A stretch of 64,000 nucleotides of DNA from Margaritifera margaritifera (GCA_029931535.1 JAQPZY010001176.1:1444541-1508540), one strand, 5' to 3'. Numbered from the stretch's first letter, positions 11,971-24,831 are shown. A program made the numbers and translations. The notes: generated from the sequence alone by a model not told the origin.

Positions 11971-12240
11971 ATAAAAGAATAAGATTAAGTAATTTATTTT
12001 TCTAGGGAGCTTTAATCAAAGATACCTTCAAACTTGTTATGTTCAGAGGAGGTTACTTGAAAAGAGAGCCATTGCTGATAAGTTTAGGAGATTTGTAAAT
12101 TTGTGTTCCAGGTCACAAAAATATAGAAGCAGCACACTATCTCGATGAAAGTTTGACTCAGTATCAGTATGCAATGCAGGCTACATTTTTCAAAGAAAAG
12201 GCAGGAATTATGATTCTGCCTGTTCATATTTATGTATGAG
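11971..12240. other. Unassigned, downstream of the poly(A) signal
   Basis: No feature recognised. Confidence 0.35.
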
Positions 12241-13330
12241 TGTGCACGTGTAATGTCATGCAACAGCTCCTACACCATTCCAGAAAGAAACTTCAAACTT
12301 CGAAATATGATTGGGGGCATGCATCTTGACACGTTCACCTCAAAAATAGATCACTGTGACCCATTGTATGCATCTCTCTCTTAGTATCACACCTTTACAA
12401 TCAAAGGTCACTGACCTACATTTCCCATTTCACTGGCTTATGTTGTTTTTGCATTTAGCTCATGACCATATAGGTTTGTATCTCATAATAATACTCTTAT
12501 ACCTGGATTCATGAAATTTGGTTAGAGGATTATCTTGATGAGTACTACACTCTCATTTTCAAAGTAGTTCACTGTGACCCATATTTCACACTTTATAGAC
12601 TTCAGTGAAAGTTTGTGTTTTACTGTTTATGTTTGAATTACTAAACTAGATGATTGTATGCATGTATCTCTCTTAGTATTACACCTGTGCAAAAAAGGTC
12701 ATTGCGACCTACATTTCACAATTTACTGGTATAGGGTAAGCTTAGCATTTAGTTCATGACCATTACTGGCATACTGTGCACATAACTAGAATCAGAAAAC
12801 TGGGTGAGTGGATACATCATGATGGGCACTTCTCTAACATTTCAGTATTAGGTCGTATTGGGCATTATTTTATGTTTCACCAGCTTGGGTTAAATTTTGT
12901 GTTTGACATTCATTTCTCAGGCACTGAACCATGAAAATGATGATATATGCATTTCTGTAACAAATGAAGCTCAAATTGACCTGTTGACTTGTGTTTCATA
13001 TTTCAATGGCTTTGATGAAAATGTTTGCATTTAGCAGATGAGTATTTGGCATGTTATATGCATATTACCTTATCTAGAATCATGAACCTTGGTGAGTGGA
13101 CGCAGCTTGATAAGTTCTACATCCATATTGCAAGTATAGGTCTTTGTGACTAATATTTCTTGTTTCAGTAACTTTATTCAGATCTTGTGTTAAAAGTCAA
13201 TGTATTGAGTACTGTTTATGTGTCAATCATAAACTTGATAACTGATACATGAATTGCTACTATGTCCTTACAATTATAGAAGATCACTGTGACCTACAAT
13301 CTGTGCTTTTCTAACATGGATTAAATATTT
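12241..13330. repeat. Degenerate ~290-bp repeats with CACTGTGACC blocks
   Basis: Repeated blocks include CACTGTGACCCAT, GACCTACATTTC, GCATTTAG.TCATGACCAT and CTCTCTTAGTAT.ACACCT (at about 12375 and 12667, roughly 290 bp apart). A related block (ATAGATCACTGTGACCTGTT) lies near 45990. Noncoding and decayed. Confidence 0.65.
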
Positions 13331-15769
13331 GTATTTATGATCACATACATTCTTCAGTGCTACATACATCCTTGCATAATTAAAAGGCTCTTTCTGAGCA
13401 GAACAGTTGGAATTAGAAATAAATATGTTTCTTCATTGATGAACTTTCCATATTAATGATTATACATTGTATATCATGATATATTACCCATATCAGGTTC
13501 ACTATGCATTTTGAGTATAGGTATTAGATGATTAAACTTCACGCAGCACGCTTTTCACGAGGCATGTGCTACTGGCTGTCACTTCAAGGTTACTCAAAGC
13601 TTGCGACTTTCCGATAGTGAAATCTGGTTTCGAGGCATGGACAATAATATCAGATGCTAATGCAGAATTTTAGGAGCAATGGAGGGCTGGAACGTTTACA
13701 CATGTAAATGGCTTAGTTTAGTTTACTGCCTGTAAACATTTAATAAACATGCACATGACTGTTAGTGAGCAGGAACTATCTGTTCCATTTAAATGGTACA
13801 TTTCCACATTGAGGACTGTTTCATAGAATATTTTTTGTCTTACTATATGTTTTCACATCGAATATGGTATTGCTAGGGAAAAGCCGAAGTTGATGAGAAT
13901 TGGTTGTAGCACACATTACACATCAGACTGATTTACTGATAATGCTGATAAGATTTTATTTCAGTTATATTATTTACTTTTGAAAATAGGTTTATTAATA
14001 GAACCTTTGATTAGTAACATTTTGTTTCAATAAATAAAAACAACAAAACAAAAACAACACCCTTTCAAGTTTCTAAGCCATTGCATGGATTCTTAGTCAT
14101 TGTCGATCCTATAAAAGCATCCCATGCTTATGTCCACACAATATGTCCGGATGCACTTATTTCTTGATTTATTTCATCATGTACAGGCTTTCACTTAGGA
14201 TTTAAAACTGAATGGTCATTGACCCATAGGCTGAAAATTCCAAGAGTAAAAAATTGAAGGCTAAGAGTTAAAATCTTAAACCTGAGAGTCACGAGAATTA
14301 ATTGGAGAAAGAAAACACACTTTTAAAACTCATTTACATTTATTGTCAAGCATAGAAAACATCAAGAGTCTTGTTTAATACACAAGCAACACAATTGTAA
14401 TGAAATATCAAGATGAAACCTAAACAAAATTTGAACATCACATATTACAATGAAATGCAATATTTATAAACCACTATACAAAATATTAGTTACTTCACAA
14501 AATGAATTACTTCCTTCACTGTTCTTGCAGTTCAGATTCTTCAAAACTTTCTTCACAATGAAGTCACTCATATCCGGACACTCCTCAATTATTCGAATCA
14601 ATTTGCATAATTTGGCATGATCCATTTGGGATCTAGCTAGATTTGGTTTTCATGTGCGTTTTTAAGGAGTGCCTTCAGTCTGTTTTTTACTGTCATGGTC
14701 ATTTTCACAGCCTGAGTCAGTCTCACACTGACATTCCCCTGAGAAATGAGTCAAAATATTCCTACGAGTCATTGTATTTCTATGTAGTATTTAAATTTGA
14801 AAATCAGGTTTTATACAACATGATGTCACGCAATCAGCAATATACAACAATGTAAACAGTGTAATAGTAATGTTGGAAATGATCAAATATAAAATAATAC
14901 ACTTATATACTAGAAGTGCAACCAGTTGTATAGAGAATCATTGAAATTTGTAATTTCAAGATTTTGGTGATAGGGTACATGTAGCATCATCAAAAGAAAC
15001 ACACGGTACTTACTGCAATGATTTCCGTCCACCATTTTAAAATTCCACCCATCACAACTGATTTGCTGTCTTACTTGATAAAGAGGTGTTATATTGCAAT
15101 TATCTCAATCCGTGTCTCTCAAACATTCCATTTATCATCTCAAAACAAAAGATCAAAGTTGACATATAAAAGCGTAAATTATCGGACAATCACGTACAGC
15201 CCTTGCAACTTGACATGAGACCAATGCTAATTAATTAGTCGGTCAGGCAGGTATGTAGGCTTTGTTGTTCAAACATCAAGAAGATCAAAGGTTATTATAT
15301 AGTACCGATTATAGAGTTTGACACGTAAGGCAAAATTTCCGAGAGTCAAACTGATGTATACGGCGCAGTGCACATGTGTCAGTTTCGAGTATGAAATCCA
15401 CGTGTGAAAAACATGGGAGTACAGGCTAAAGGGAAACCCTGATGTACGTGTATGCATTAGAAAGAAACATTATCATGTCGATCATAATGATTTTTTCACC
15501 TACTGGTCAAATATATTCAGCAAAGACATATCGTACATACTGAATTATTTTATAATAAGAGTTAAAAGATTTATAGCAAATGAAACAATTGCAAATTGAA
15601 TGAGGTACTGCATGCACATTATAATAGCAGTCAGCCGTTTCAGTTATTGTAAACAGTGCACAAGGTTACAATATTTTTTAATGGTTGCATTTTAGAACAG
15701 AGATTCTATAATAAAAAATAAAACTAATAAAAAAGAACATTTACCTCAAAATTTTTAGCTCAACTAGTC
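13331..15769. other. Long stretch without a recognised gene
   Basis: Contains a small block of unusual composition at about 13535-13630 (GCAGCACGCTTTTCACGAGG), but no gene, RNA or tandem repeat that I can support. Short frames here lack homology and splice context. Confidence 0.4.
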
Positions 15770-16950
15770 ATAGACCAGAAGAGCTTGTGGAATGGTCAGT
15801 TGTCTGTTGTCCGTCATCCGAATCTGTCCATCCATTAGTAGAAGTATCTTTTTGCCACTCCTCCTAATATACTTGGAGGATTGCCATGAAGCTTGACACA
15901 CACATTCATACCAAGGTTTAGTTGGTCCTAAATAAAATGGCTGCCGCATAAGCCATCTTGAAAATATCATTATCACTACTTCTCCTGAATAGATGGTCAT
16001 ATCAACATGGGGTTTTCACCTAAAGATTTCTTATGATATATTGTTGGTCCTAAATGAAAATGGTGCCTACCTGACATCCAGTATGGCCATCACAGCAGCA
16101 ATGTTGAAAATCTTGTTATTGTTACTCCTCCTAAAGATATGGTCATGGAATTTCACAAAAAGACTTTTTACGCTGTCCGGTTGGTTCTAATTAAAATGGT
16201 GCCAATTTGATGCCGATTATGGCCGTCATGGTAGTCATCTTGAAAATATTGTTATGGCTTCTCCTCCTGAATGGAAAGTCATATCTACATGGGTTTTCAC
16301 CAGAAGACTCCTTCTGATGTCTAGTTGGTCCTAAATGAAAATGATTCTGCTCATATGTCCAATATGGCCACCATGATAGAAATCTTGCAAATTTTCTTAC
16401 CGCTGCTCTTCATGAATGGATGGTCATATCAACACTGCGTTTTCACTGAAAGACTTTTCATGTCTAGTTTGTCCTTAATAAAAATGATGCTGATCTGGAG
16501 TCCAATAGGGTCAGTATGGCAGCCATCTTAAAAATCTTGTTATAACTACTCGTCCTAAATGGAAAGTCATATTGACATGGGATTTTCGCCAGAAGAATAT
16601 TTATGATATCTATTTGGTTCTGAATGAAAATGATGCCAATTGGACCTCAAATATGACTGCCACAGTGAACATATTGAAAATCTTGTCACAATTTCTCATA
16701 AACGGATGGTCATATTAGCATGGGATTTTCACCAAAAAAATCTTCTAATGATGTCTAGTTTGTTCTAAATAAAATGGCACGACTTGTACATTCAATATAG
16801 CTGCCACAATGGCTTATTTGAAAATCATATTGCCCAAGAATATCATACTCAGCAGCTAAAAAGAAGAAATGGTCGTATTTTGAATTCCTCTCAATTCTTT
16901 TCGGTCAGTAGAGTGTCACTCTCTTCAAGTGAGTCTTGTTTATGAACTCG
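15770..16950. repeat. Degenerate ~143-bp tandem repeats, family 2
   Basis: The block GGTCATATCAACATGGG.TTT occurs at 15995, 16141, 16277, 16422, 16565 and 16708 (spacings 146, 136, 145, 143, 143). Each is followed by TTTTCACC.AAAGACT, GTCTAGTTGGTCCTAAAT, AAAATG.TGCC, CCAATATGGC.GCCA and TTGAAAATCTTGTTA. About seven copies. Frames crossing the array are not genes. Confidence 0.9.
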
Positions 16951-17514
16951 CTATAGTACCTCTGCTATATAGCACTTATTTAAAGTTAAAATTTTCAATT
17001 TTAAAAAGATTAAAAGTTCAAATGTAATGAGAACAAATTTTTAACAAGTTTAGTTAGAAAGGGGGCTAATATTTCACTTTCAGAATCACTTTTGTCTGAA
17101 CTTATTTTCTGTACTATAAGTAAATTTTGCAATGACTACCGGAGACTACTAAAAACTTTGTAGAGGTGAGCAATTGTTATGACTGAATCATTGAAGAATA
17201 TACCCTGGTTGATATGTATTCTTCCACAAAGAACAGATGGAAAATGTTAGTTTCTCGCAGCAAACATTATGGATTATAAAAAACACCCAAACATATTTGA
17301 ATGTCCATACTACTAATAACTCAAACAGCTGATAAAAGATACATTAAGAAAATAATTTACAATGATTTTCAGATGTAATTATCAACCTTGAAAGGAATAG
17401 GTAATTTAATTTTGTAAAATCCAACTAGATTTTGTGTTTGTTTTGATGATGCATGTTACATACACTCACTTGGGGATAGGATCAAAACTACCATATATAT
17501 ACTAACTTATAAAC
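16951..17514. other. Unassigned stretch
   Basis: AT-rich; nothing recognised. Confidence 0.35.
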
Positions 17515-17690
17515 CGAGTACAACTGCAAACAACATAGACCCTGCTATGACATCACATAATCTACTGGCAGATCAAGGTCTATGCTGTTTATTCTAATGA
17601 TTATTTCTAACAATTGCAATGACTCAGATCTGCCAGTGCATTATGCGACAGCAGATCGGGGTCTGTGCAGTTTGCAGTTGGGCTCGACTT
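17515..17690. repeat. Fold-back (inverted repeat) element
   Basis: The left arm has the blocks CAACTGCAAAC, CATAGACCCTG, GCATAATC-like and CTGGCAGATC. The right arm (about 17630-17690) carries their reverse complements in reverse order (GATCTGCCAGTGCATTATG, GGGGTCTGTGCAG, TTTGCAGTTGGGCTCG). Arms are about 60 bp with mismatches; the loop is about 55 bp. It may be a MITE-like element or a hairpin. No transposase is nearby. Confidence 0.7.
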
Positions 17691-18310
17691 GTGAGCGAGG
17701 TTAGATGGTATAATATCTAGCTATTAGAATGTAGTTACCTTTAGACACTTTTTATTTTTAGATTGATTTTGAAGCTATCTCTTAAACTTGGACTATGCTG
17801 AATAACAGAGCTAAGTAGGCTGTTTGGCAATAATTGTCTACATTGTCTTCAGTACATATGCAAGAGGCATGTGCCATAAGCCTAGCTTTCAGTCAGCAAG
17901 ATAATGATTATCAGCAGTTATGAAATTTATCTATTGGGCATCCTGTTTAAAATTTTAAGTATTTCTGTATTTTAAGGGAAATTGGCACAATAAAACAAGG
18001 TACTTAATGCTGAATTTGTATATATCTAAATTTAGGTAGGGTCCTTTTAATTTCAGACTGAAGAGTTTTGATGAAACCATTATCACAGAAAATTATAATA
18101 ATTTTAAGATAAAAGGTTTATATATAAGTACCAGTTTAGAAATCGATAAACTTCTTTAATCCACTAAACAAATACATTAAAGTTTTATTTTCTTTGAAAA
18201 TTTACATTTACCAGGTGAACAGTACCAGGCTGTTTCATACGATTCCATGTTTCATGCAAATGTAATAGTGGATATTTTTATTTTATATTTGAACTTTCTT
18301 TTCCTTCAAG
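17691..18310. other. Intron-like; ends in the acceptor of the NTPase exon
   Basis: AT-rich, no ORF. The 3' end TTTGAACTTTCTTTTCCTTC followed by AAG is a strong acceptor (AG at 18309-18310). Confidence 0.45.
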
Positions 18311-18419
18311 CTAGAACTGAAAATAGCCTTGACACAATGAAAAACTTGGATTCATTCCAACAAGGCAAGCAGTAGAAGCAGATAATCTCCTACAGAAGAA
18401 CAACTGCCTTGTCATCAAG

Positions 18420-18449
18420 GGGAACCCTAGTGTGGGTAAAACAACAACA
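18420..18449 (+). other. Walker A (P-loop) of the STAND NTPase
   Basis: Codons read G-N-P-S-V-G-K-T-T-T, matching GxxxxGK[ST]. The ATP-phosphate-binding lysine and threonine are retained, so the nucleotide-binding core was not lost first. Confidence 0.9.
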
Positions 18450-18541
18450 TCTCTATATCTTATAGACAAAGAAAAATACAGGAATCAACGAGTTGTCATC
18501 AAAAGCCTAGTCGATTGGAAGTTGGTGGACACTAATTGGTC

Positions 18542-18571
18542 AAGATTGTGGTTGTGGAGGATATATTTGGC
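18542..18571 (+). other. Walker B of the STAND NTPase
   Basis: K-I-V-V-V-E-D-I-F-G: four hydrophobic residues then acidic E-D. It is in a different frame from Walker A, which places a one-base break between them near 18532. Confidence 0.85.
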
Positions 18572-19719
18572 CGTTTTGACCTAGATCCAGGGCTTGAACA
18601 AGGTTGGATGCTTTATTAGCAGTATATACAGAGTCATATTGATGCCCGACAGTTAGTGGTCATCATCACCACTAGAACAGATGTTTTATCAAAAGCAACA
18701 TACTTGGGGGATCTACCATTCTTGTCTGATGAGTTTTCATTTACACTATCTTCAGACAGTCTAGAGCGTTTAGAAAAGTTTAATATTCTAAACAGAGAAC
18801 TTGAAGAAAGAAAGAAGGTATTGGAAGATAATGAAAAAGAAATGTGCATATTACATTTTCAAGGCTTGCTTGGTTTCCCGCAGTGCTGCTCTCTTTTTGC
18901 TGGGGATGAAACCTTGTTCAAGGAGGGGACCAGTTTTTTCAAGCATCCTGAGAAAATGTTTTATGAAAATATCAGGCATTTGCAAAGTGGATTTCTTTCT
19001 CTTGCCTTTCTTTTTTCCCTTGGTGAGATTTCTGAAGGTTCTTATCAGATGAAATGATGCCAGAGCCCGACAAGAATTTGTTGTTGGAATTGGTTGCAAA
19101 GCTCAAATCACATTTCAATATTTCAGAGAAAGATGCATCTATGAACTTATTAAGAGATTCATATGAACTTTATGCAGGAGTGTATGTTGTAAAATCAGAT
19201 ATGTGCATCAATTTCCCCCATGCTACAGTTTATGAAGCTGTGGGGCGTGTCCTGGGAGAACTGTGTCCAGAAATATTAATAAAATACTGTTCATTGGACT
19301 TCTTGCACCAGAGAGTGTATGCTGCAAAATCGAAGGATAAATCCTCTTTTAAGGTGTTTGTACCTTTGTCGGCATATGGACATCTTGCAGAGAGATTAAT
19401 GAAAGAAGTTACAGAGGAGAGACATGTGCAAATTGTGATCGAGCATTCAGCTTTAAAACAACAGCATTTTTTGGAAAATGCTAAGAAAGCAATGCCTCCA
19501 GTGTAACAAGGTTAATGAGTTTTTAACCACTGAATTAACAAGTTTACACGGACAGTCGAATCAAGATTTGGGTAATGGAGAGGTCAGAACATTTTTGCAG
19601 TGTACCCTGAAGAAGGATGTAAATACTGTCTTGTTGGCATTTGATCAGCTGTCTGAGTTCTTGGAATGCTCCATATAAGCAATACTATTGACTGCTGGCA
19701 GTGTATGGAGAAGAAGAAT

Positions 19720-22546
19720 TTGCTAGAGATTTCTCTCTATTATAGACATTTTGACATAGCAGATACAATGTTAAAAATGAATGCAGCACTATCAAGAATT
19801 AGCTTGTCTAATGCTGCTAGACATGGAAATTTGGAATGGGTGAAATTAGCCATAGAGAACTTAAAGCAGAAGAAAGCATTCGATCTAAATGAAGTGAGAG
19901 AATCACTCTGCAAAGCTTATATATCAGGAAACCAGAATGTGATTGAATGTTTGCTAAAAGAAAACATTATTATGAATTTAGGTTGTATAATACATGTGGC
20001 AAAACATGGCAATGCTTTGTCCGTAGCAAATGTGATATCACATTTGAAAAAGTATCACAAATGGGAATCTACTTCATATGATGCATTAACGGCATTGCTA
20101 AAAGCTTTTTTGGATCCAAAGAATGATATTCGGGATTTACTAATCAAGGAAGGAGTCTCACTAACAATGCAAGTTCTAACTTTAGAGATCAAACCTTCAG
20201 TATTGAAGTCTTTGATTCAGCATTTACAAAATTCAAACCACTGGGATCAAAAATCACCGCGTGCATCTCGAATGTTTCAATTAAGTTATTCACGGGAAAT
20301 GGAAAATAATGTTGATCTGCTAATCCGGGAGGGTGTCGTCTTAACCATGAAGGATCTGTGTGGTTCAGCCATGATGAGATCAAAATATGTTGCCAGAGTA
20401 ATTTGCCACTTGAAGGATACTAACAACTGTGATTGCAAATCGCCATTTGCACGCAAAGCATTAATGTATGCTTGTAGGTGTGGGTACTGTGATGCCATTG
20501 ATCTTTTGCATAAGGAGGGTGTCTCCTTAACCATGGAGGATTTTCCCGAGTTGGTTACCTGTTTGTCATCAAATCCAGCAGCAAAAGTAATTCAGCATTT
20601 GAAAGATACTAACCAGTGGGATACCAAATTACCATATGTGCTGACCGCATTGATCATAGCTCAGAGTTTGAAAAAAACGATGTTGTTGATGCACTACACC
20701 AAGAAGGAGTCTCATCATCTACTGATGTGCTCATAGTCATACAAAATAGGTTTTTTACATAAGCCACCAGTAGACCAGGAGAATGTCTCTGCATCGACCA
20801 TGGAGCAGCTTCCTGATGAAGTCTTAGCGGGAGTCTCATCATTTCTTGATGTGCTCATGGCCATGAAAAATGGTTTCTTTCATATGCTAGCAGTATGCCA
20901 AGAAAGTGTCTCTGCTTCGACCACGGAGAAGCTTCCTGATGAAGTCCCTACAGGGTCATCAAAGAAAGATAACAGAGAAATTTGATGTTATTGATCTCTA
21001 ACAGAATCGTATCTCATTGGCCATGTTCAGTCTGCATGGTGTAGTAATGGAGCAGTCAGTTGAGCAAGTTACTGAAGTAATTGAACATCTGAAGAATACT
21101 AACCAGTGGGATCTCAATTCACCAATTTTGTACCTAATTTTAGGCATGGCCTATATTCAGGAGAATGATGATGTTATTGATCTGCTACACAATGAGGGTG
21201 TTTCTCCTACATGGGAGTTAATTCTTATTTCAGTTGTGGGATCATCAAGGAACATGAAGAAAGAAATTAAACGCTTGAAAGATACAAACCAATGGAATCC
21301 TCAATCATATTTGCCTTCAGTTGCATTGTTGTCAGCTTTTCTCCTAGGAAATTATTATGCAGCCGAATTGCTACAACAGAAAGGTGTTTCACTTTCAATG
21401 GATACACTAGATATTGACATGTGTACATCTCTTAAGCTTGCTACCAGACTAATTCAGCATTTGAAAGATACTAACCAATGGGATCCCACATAACAAACAG
21501 CATCACTCGAACTATATATCGTGCCTATTACTTGGAGAAAAATGATATTATTGATCTTCTTCACAAGGAGGGTGTATTGGTTACTATGAAAGGTCTGACT
21601 GATTTAGTCATTATGGGGTCATCAAAGTATGTTTCTAAAGCTATTCAGCACCTGAAAGATAGAATCCAGTGGAATCCTGAATCATCAGTGGTACAAATGG
21701 CATTATATTTTGCACATTTACAAAAGAAAATTGATGTTGTTGATCATTTATACCAAGTAGGTGTCTCATCAATGCAGCAGATGAATGAAAGCACAGTGGA
21801 TTGTGATCTTGACGATCTGTTCCATCAGGAGATTGATATCATCATGGACTCTCTATTTAAATTCATTGTGTTCAGATTATATATGCATGCTACAAAAGTT
21901 ATTGAATGCTTAAAAATTATTAACAAATGGGATAAAACATTGCCAAAGGCATCTGATGCTTTATTGTATGCTTATTTGCAGGAGAGCAATGATGATATTG
22001 ATCTGTTACACCAGGAAGGTGTCTCCTTAACCATGCACAATTTCCTGGTATACGTCAAAACTGGATCATCTAAACAGGCTTCAAAAATAATTCAGCATTT
22101 AAAAAAATACTAATCAATGGGAACCCGGATTAGCCCTTGCATCTAGAACATTATGGTGTGCCTATTGGAAAGACAGCAATGATGTAATTGCTTTGCTACA
22201 CCAGGAGGGCGTTTCATTGCAATCAAATGATTTTAGACTACTAGTTATGTGCGGTTTGACAAAGCATGTTAAAAAAGAAATTCAGCATTTGAAAGGTACT
22301 GGACAAGAGATTGGCAGATTGTTTTTTCCAGCTTTAGTTGCTTGCACTTATGAAAGAACTGATCTGATCAATCTGCTTTATGAGGAGGTACCCATATTGT
22401 TGGCATTTGCAGCATTCGTGAAAGGGTAATCAGATCAAGTCATTCGGCATCTAAAAAATGCCAACAAGTGGGATCCCAGCTCATTGTTTGGTAGAATTAT
22501 ATTACCCTTAGCAAATGTGAGAAAGAACAGTGATCTTATGTATTAA
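19720..22546 (+). repeat. Coding repeats of 62-63 residues (ankyrin-like pairs)
   Basis: About ten copies of a unit with the consensus blocks VIQHLKDTNQWD, then A-L-x-x-A-Y, then DxIDLLHKEGVSLTM, then LVxxGSSKYVSK. Unit starts at att codons 20401, 20590, 21080, 21266, 21452 and 21643 give spacings of 186-189 bp. At 62-63 residues a unit would be two ankyrin-like helix pairs back to back. The last units lose the block order, and the terminal one is cut short at 22544. The repeat is a plausible ligand-sensing solenoid. Confidence 0.8.
20706..20946 (+). repeat. 124-bp tandem duplication inside the repeat exon
   Basis: 20706-20823 and 20830-20946 are near-identical (GGAGTCTCATCAT through CTTCCTGATGAAGTC). 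The period of 124 bp is not a multiple of three, and a T-run (TTTTTT) in copy 1 adds a further shift. This replaces the second half of one 63-residue unit. Confidence 0.9.
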
Positions 22547-23643
22547 AGGGAGGTGTCTATTTGCATCTGAAATTTTCCAGAGATATGGGTATAAATCTTG
22601 ATGCTTTCCATATACTCCAACTTAAATGATTGAATGTATATATTTAGTAGCTTCCACCTATTTATCACATTAAATTGTATTTAACCTGGGCCATTTCTAT
22701 TTTATGCAAAAACCTTTTGGTCATGACTAACTTAGATTGGACTATTATTTCATGCAAGAACCTTTTGCTTATTACTAATTTATATTGCAGAGGTGCATTT
22801 GCCTTTTTCTCTTAGATTCTGTATATTTTTACCTCTCCTTTTTTCTTTTGTTTTGTGGAGGGGGGAGGGGGCGGGTACCCAAATGTAAATACTTCTGACT
22901 CTCCTAATTTTTGTCTTAAATGTTTGTTTTGTTTTCATTTATTTCCCGCCGCCTCCCCCCCTCCCCCCAACAATCTTGGAACAGTTGTTTATATTAACAC
23001 ATGTAATCAGCAGCATCAGAAATTTGCTTCAAAAGAAAGCATCTTCTGACCCAGATTTCTTGGCCAGCTACTCTTGCATTTACTTTTAGGCATATATCAG
23101 CTAGGTGAGTGATCCCAGGCACACTTGGGTCTCTTGTGCATGCTTTACACTTGATCAGCAGAACTGCTACTCTCCATGCTGGTACCTAATGATGAGGCAA
23201 TGTTTCAATTTTCATCAAAATTAGTTCAATTCATTTGTTTTCTTATGGCCGCTAAAAACAACGTACTTGAATTTGTATAATGAAAAAGTCAGATATTCGC
23301 TATCCTCTACAATTCGCTTGCTCAGAGCACTACCAAAGCACAAGTTAGTCTTGACCATTGAGCCAGAGTTGATAACAGCATGCATCTTGATGACTTAGTG
23401 GACTTGCTTAGTACTCATGTCACAGAGCACAAGCTTGTAAACGATGTATATTATTGTGCATCTCTTATGACATGTTGCCAGTGCATTCTTTTAAATTGTA
23501 CAGTGCGAAAAGGTGCAAGAGAGCAGTCTAGAGAAATCACTGAATATCCAGCACAGTTTATAAAACATCTTAGTTGTTAAGGCCCCATGCATTATACCAA
23601 CTTTGTGATATGGTACACATTTTTTTATAAGATATTTTATGCA

Positions 23644-23646
<3 letters not shown>
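22547..23646. other. Unassigned, 3' of the NTPase locus
   Basis: Holds a 48-bp-spaced direct duplication (TGCAA.AACCTTTTG at 22705 and 22753), G-rich and C-rich tracts near 22850 and 22950, and no gene I can support. Confidence 0.4.

Positions 23647-23728
<82 letters not shown>
23647..23728. repeat. (AT)n microsatellite
   Basis: About 40 uninterrupted AT dinucleotides. Confidence 0.98.
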
Positions 23729-23731
<3 letters not shown>

Positions 23732-24084
23732 CCTCATAGGATACCCATATCTTAAAAATTATTTTAGATTCCTGATGAATTTCCTGAAATATGTAATGTT
23801 TGGAATAAATATTACATTTGTTTGGCAGAAGCTTGCTTCATGTTAAAGATTGGCATTTTTGTTGCAGCACTGTTTCCAAAACCAGTTTATTCCAAGTTTG
23901 GGGTACATTATGAGCTCCAATTTGTAAATATAAATATGATTGTTGAATTTCCTTTCAGTGTGCACAGTAAATGTTGGTTATAAAAGCTTAATGTAAATCA
24001 TAGTATATTCTTACTTTGCTTCATCAGATTTTTAGGTCTTGCCACATTAACATGGGAAATACCTAGGTACATGTATTTTATAGC
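23729..24084. other. Unassigned between microsatellites
   Basis: Nothing recognised. Confidence 0.35.

Positions 24085-24159
<75 letters not shown>
24085..24159. repeat. (TA)n microsatellite
   Basis: About 36 TA dinucleotides. Confidence 0.98.
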
Positions 24160-24163
<4 letters not shown>

Positions 24164-24239
24164 TTTATTATTTATATAATTTATGCAGATGGTGGTGGGT
24201 GGAATCAATGTTGTTTAAGTTTATGGTTACCATTTTTCT

Positions 24240-24640
24240 GTATGATACAAGTCTGCCCTTTCATATCCATATACACCTATCTTATGTATGACCTTGAGGC
24301 AAAGTCTAGGTCATTTTTAAATCTTTGTTAAGTTTTTGTTTGAAGTTCTGTTTGGTCGTGAGTCTCAAATCCTGGGAAGGATTGCTATCATACTTCGATT
24401 GTAGAATCAAGGAACCTCACCTTGTATATCCATACACTCCTACCCTCCCTTTAACCTCATGTAAGGACAAGGTCATTTAAAAATTTTGATGAAGTCTTTG
24501 GTTTAAAATATGCTGTATGATCATAAGTCTCAAACCAAGTAGGAACTGGTATCATATTTACACTGTAGGATTAATTCCGAGTTTTCATATTCATGCAGCC
24601 CATCCTGATGCATGTGCAAGGTAGAGTCATTTTAAAGTGA
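24240..24640. repeat. Degenerate ~158-bp repeats abutting the large array
   Basis: The blocks GGTCATTTTTAAA (about 24309), GGTCATTTAAAAATT (about 24470) and AGTCATTTTAAAG (about 24626) are spaced near 158 bp. Each is preceded by AAGG/GAGG-type accuracy-decayed text and followed by GTGAGTCTCAAA.CC.. blocks. About three copies. Confidence 0.65.
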
Positions 24641-24831
24641 ACACATCTGGGAGCAGTCAGTGTTTATAATACCTTAGAGTCTATATGTTTCAAGCACATG
24701 TGTCAAAACTAACTTGCATGTAATAATAAATGTCTTACAAGAAATGTGAATATATTAACCTGATGATGAATTTTAACGGTAGGAAAAATGTAATCATTCC
24801 GGGAAGATTTTCACTTTTAATATGAAAACAT

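Larger units (their letters stand above)
18311..22546 (+). pseudogene. nSTAND3-like P-loop NTPase with ankyrin-like repeats, multiply broken
   Basis: One large exon. STAND NTPases are nucleotide-gated switches, often immune sensors; animal nSTAND3 proteins are expanded in molluscs. Order: ARTENSLDTMK-type entry, the lead-in FIPTRQAVEADNLL, Walker A GNPSVGKTTT (18420-18449), Walker B KIVVVEDIFG (18542-18571), and the sensor strand LVVIITTRTDVLS (about 18653-18690). An alpha-helical region follows (19040-19660), then 62-63-residue repeats to TAA at 22544. Breaks lie near 18340, 18532, 19040, 19490, 19660, 20670, 20752, 20970, 21486 and 22108. In-frame stops are TAG 18617, TAA 20999 and TAA 22427. 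Some breaks are in A-runs, so assembly error is possible, but the nonsense codons favour real decay. The exon start phase fits the coiled-coil exon at 2187-2490. If alive, it would be a cytosolic sensor-type protein; ligand unknown. Confidence 0.8.
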
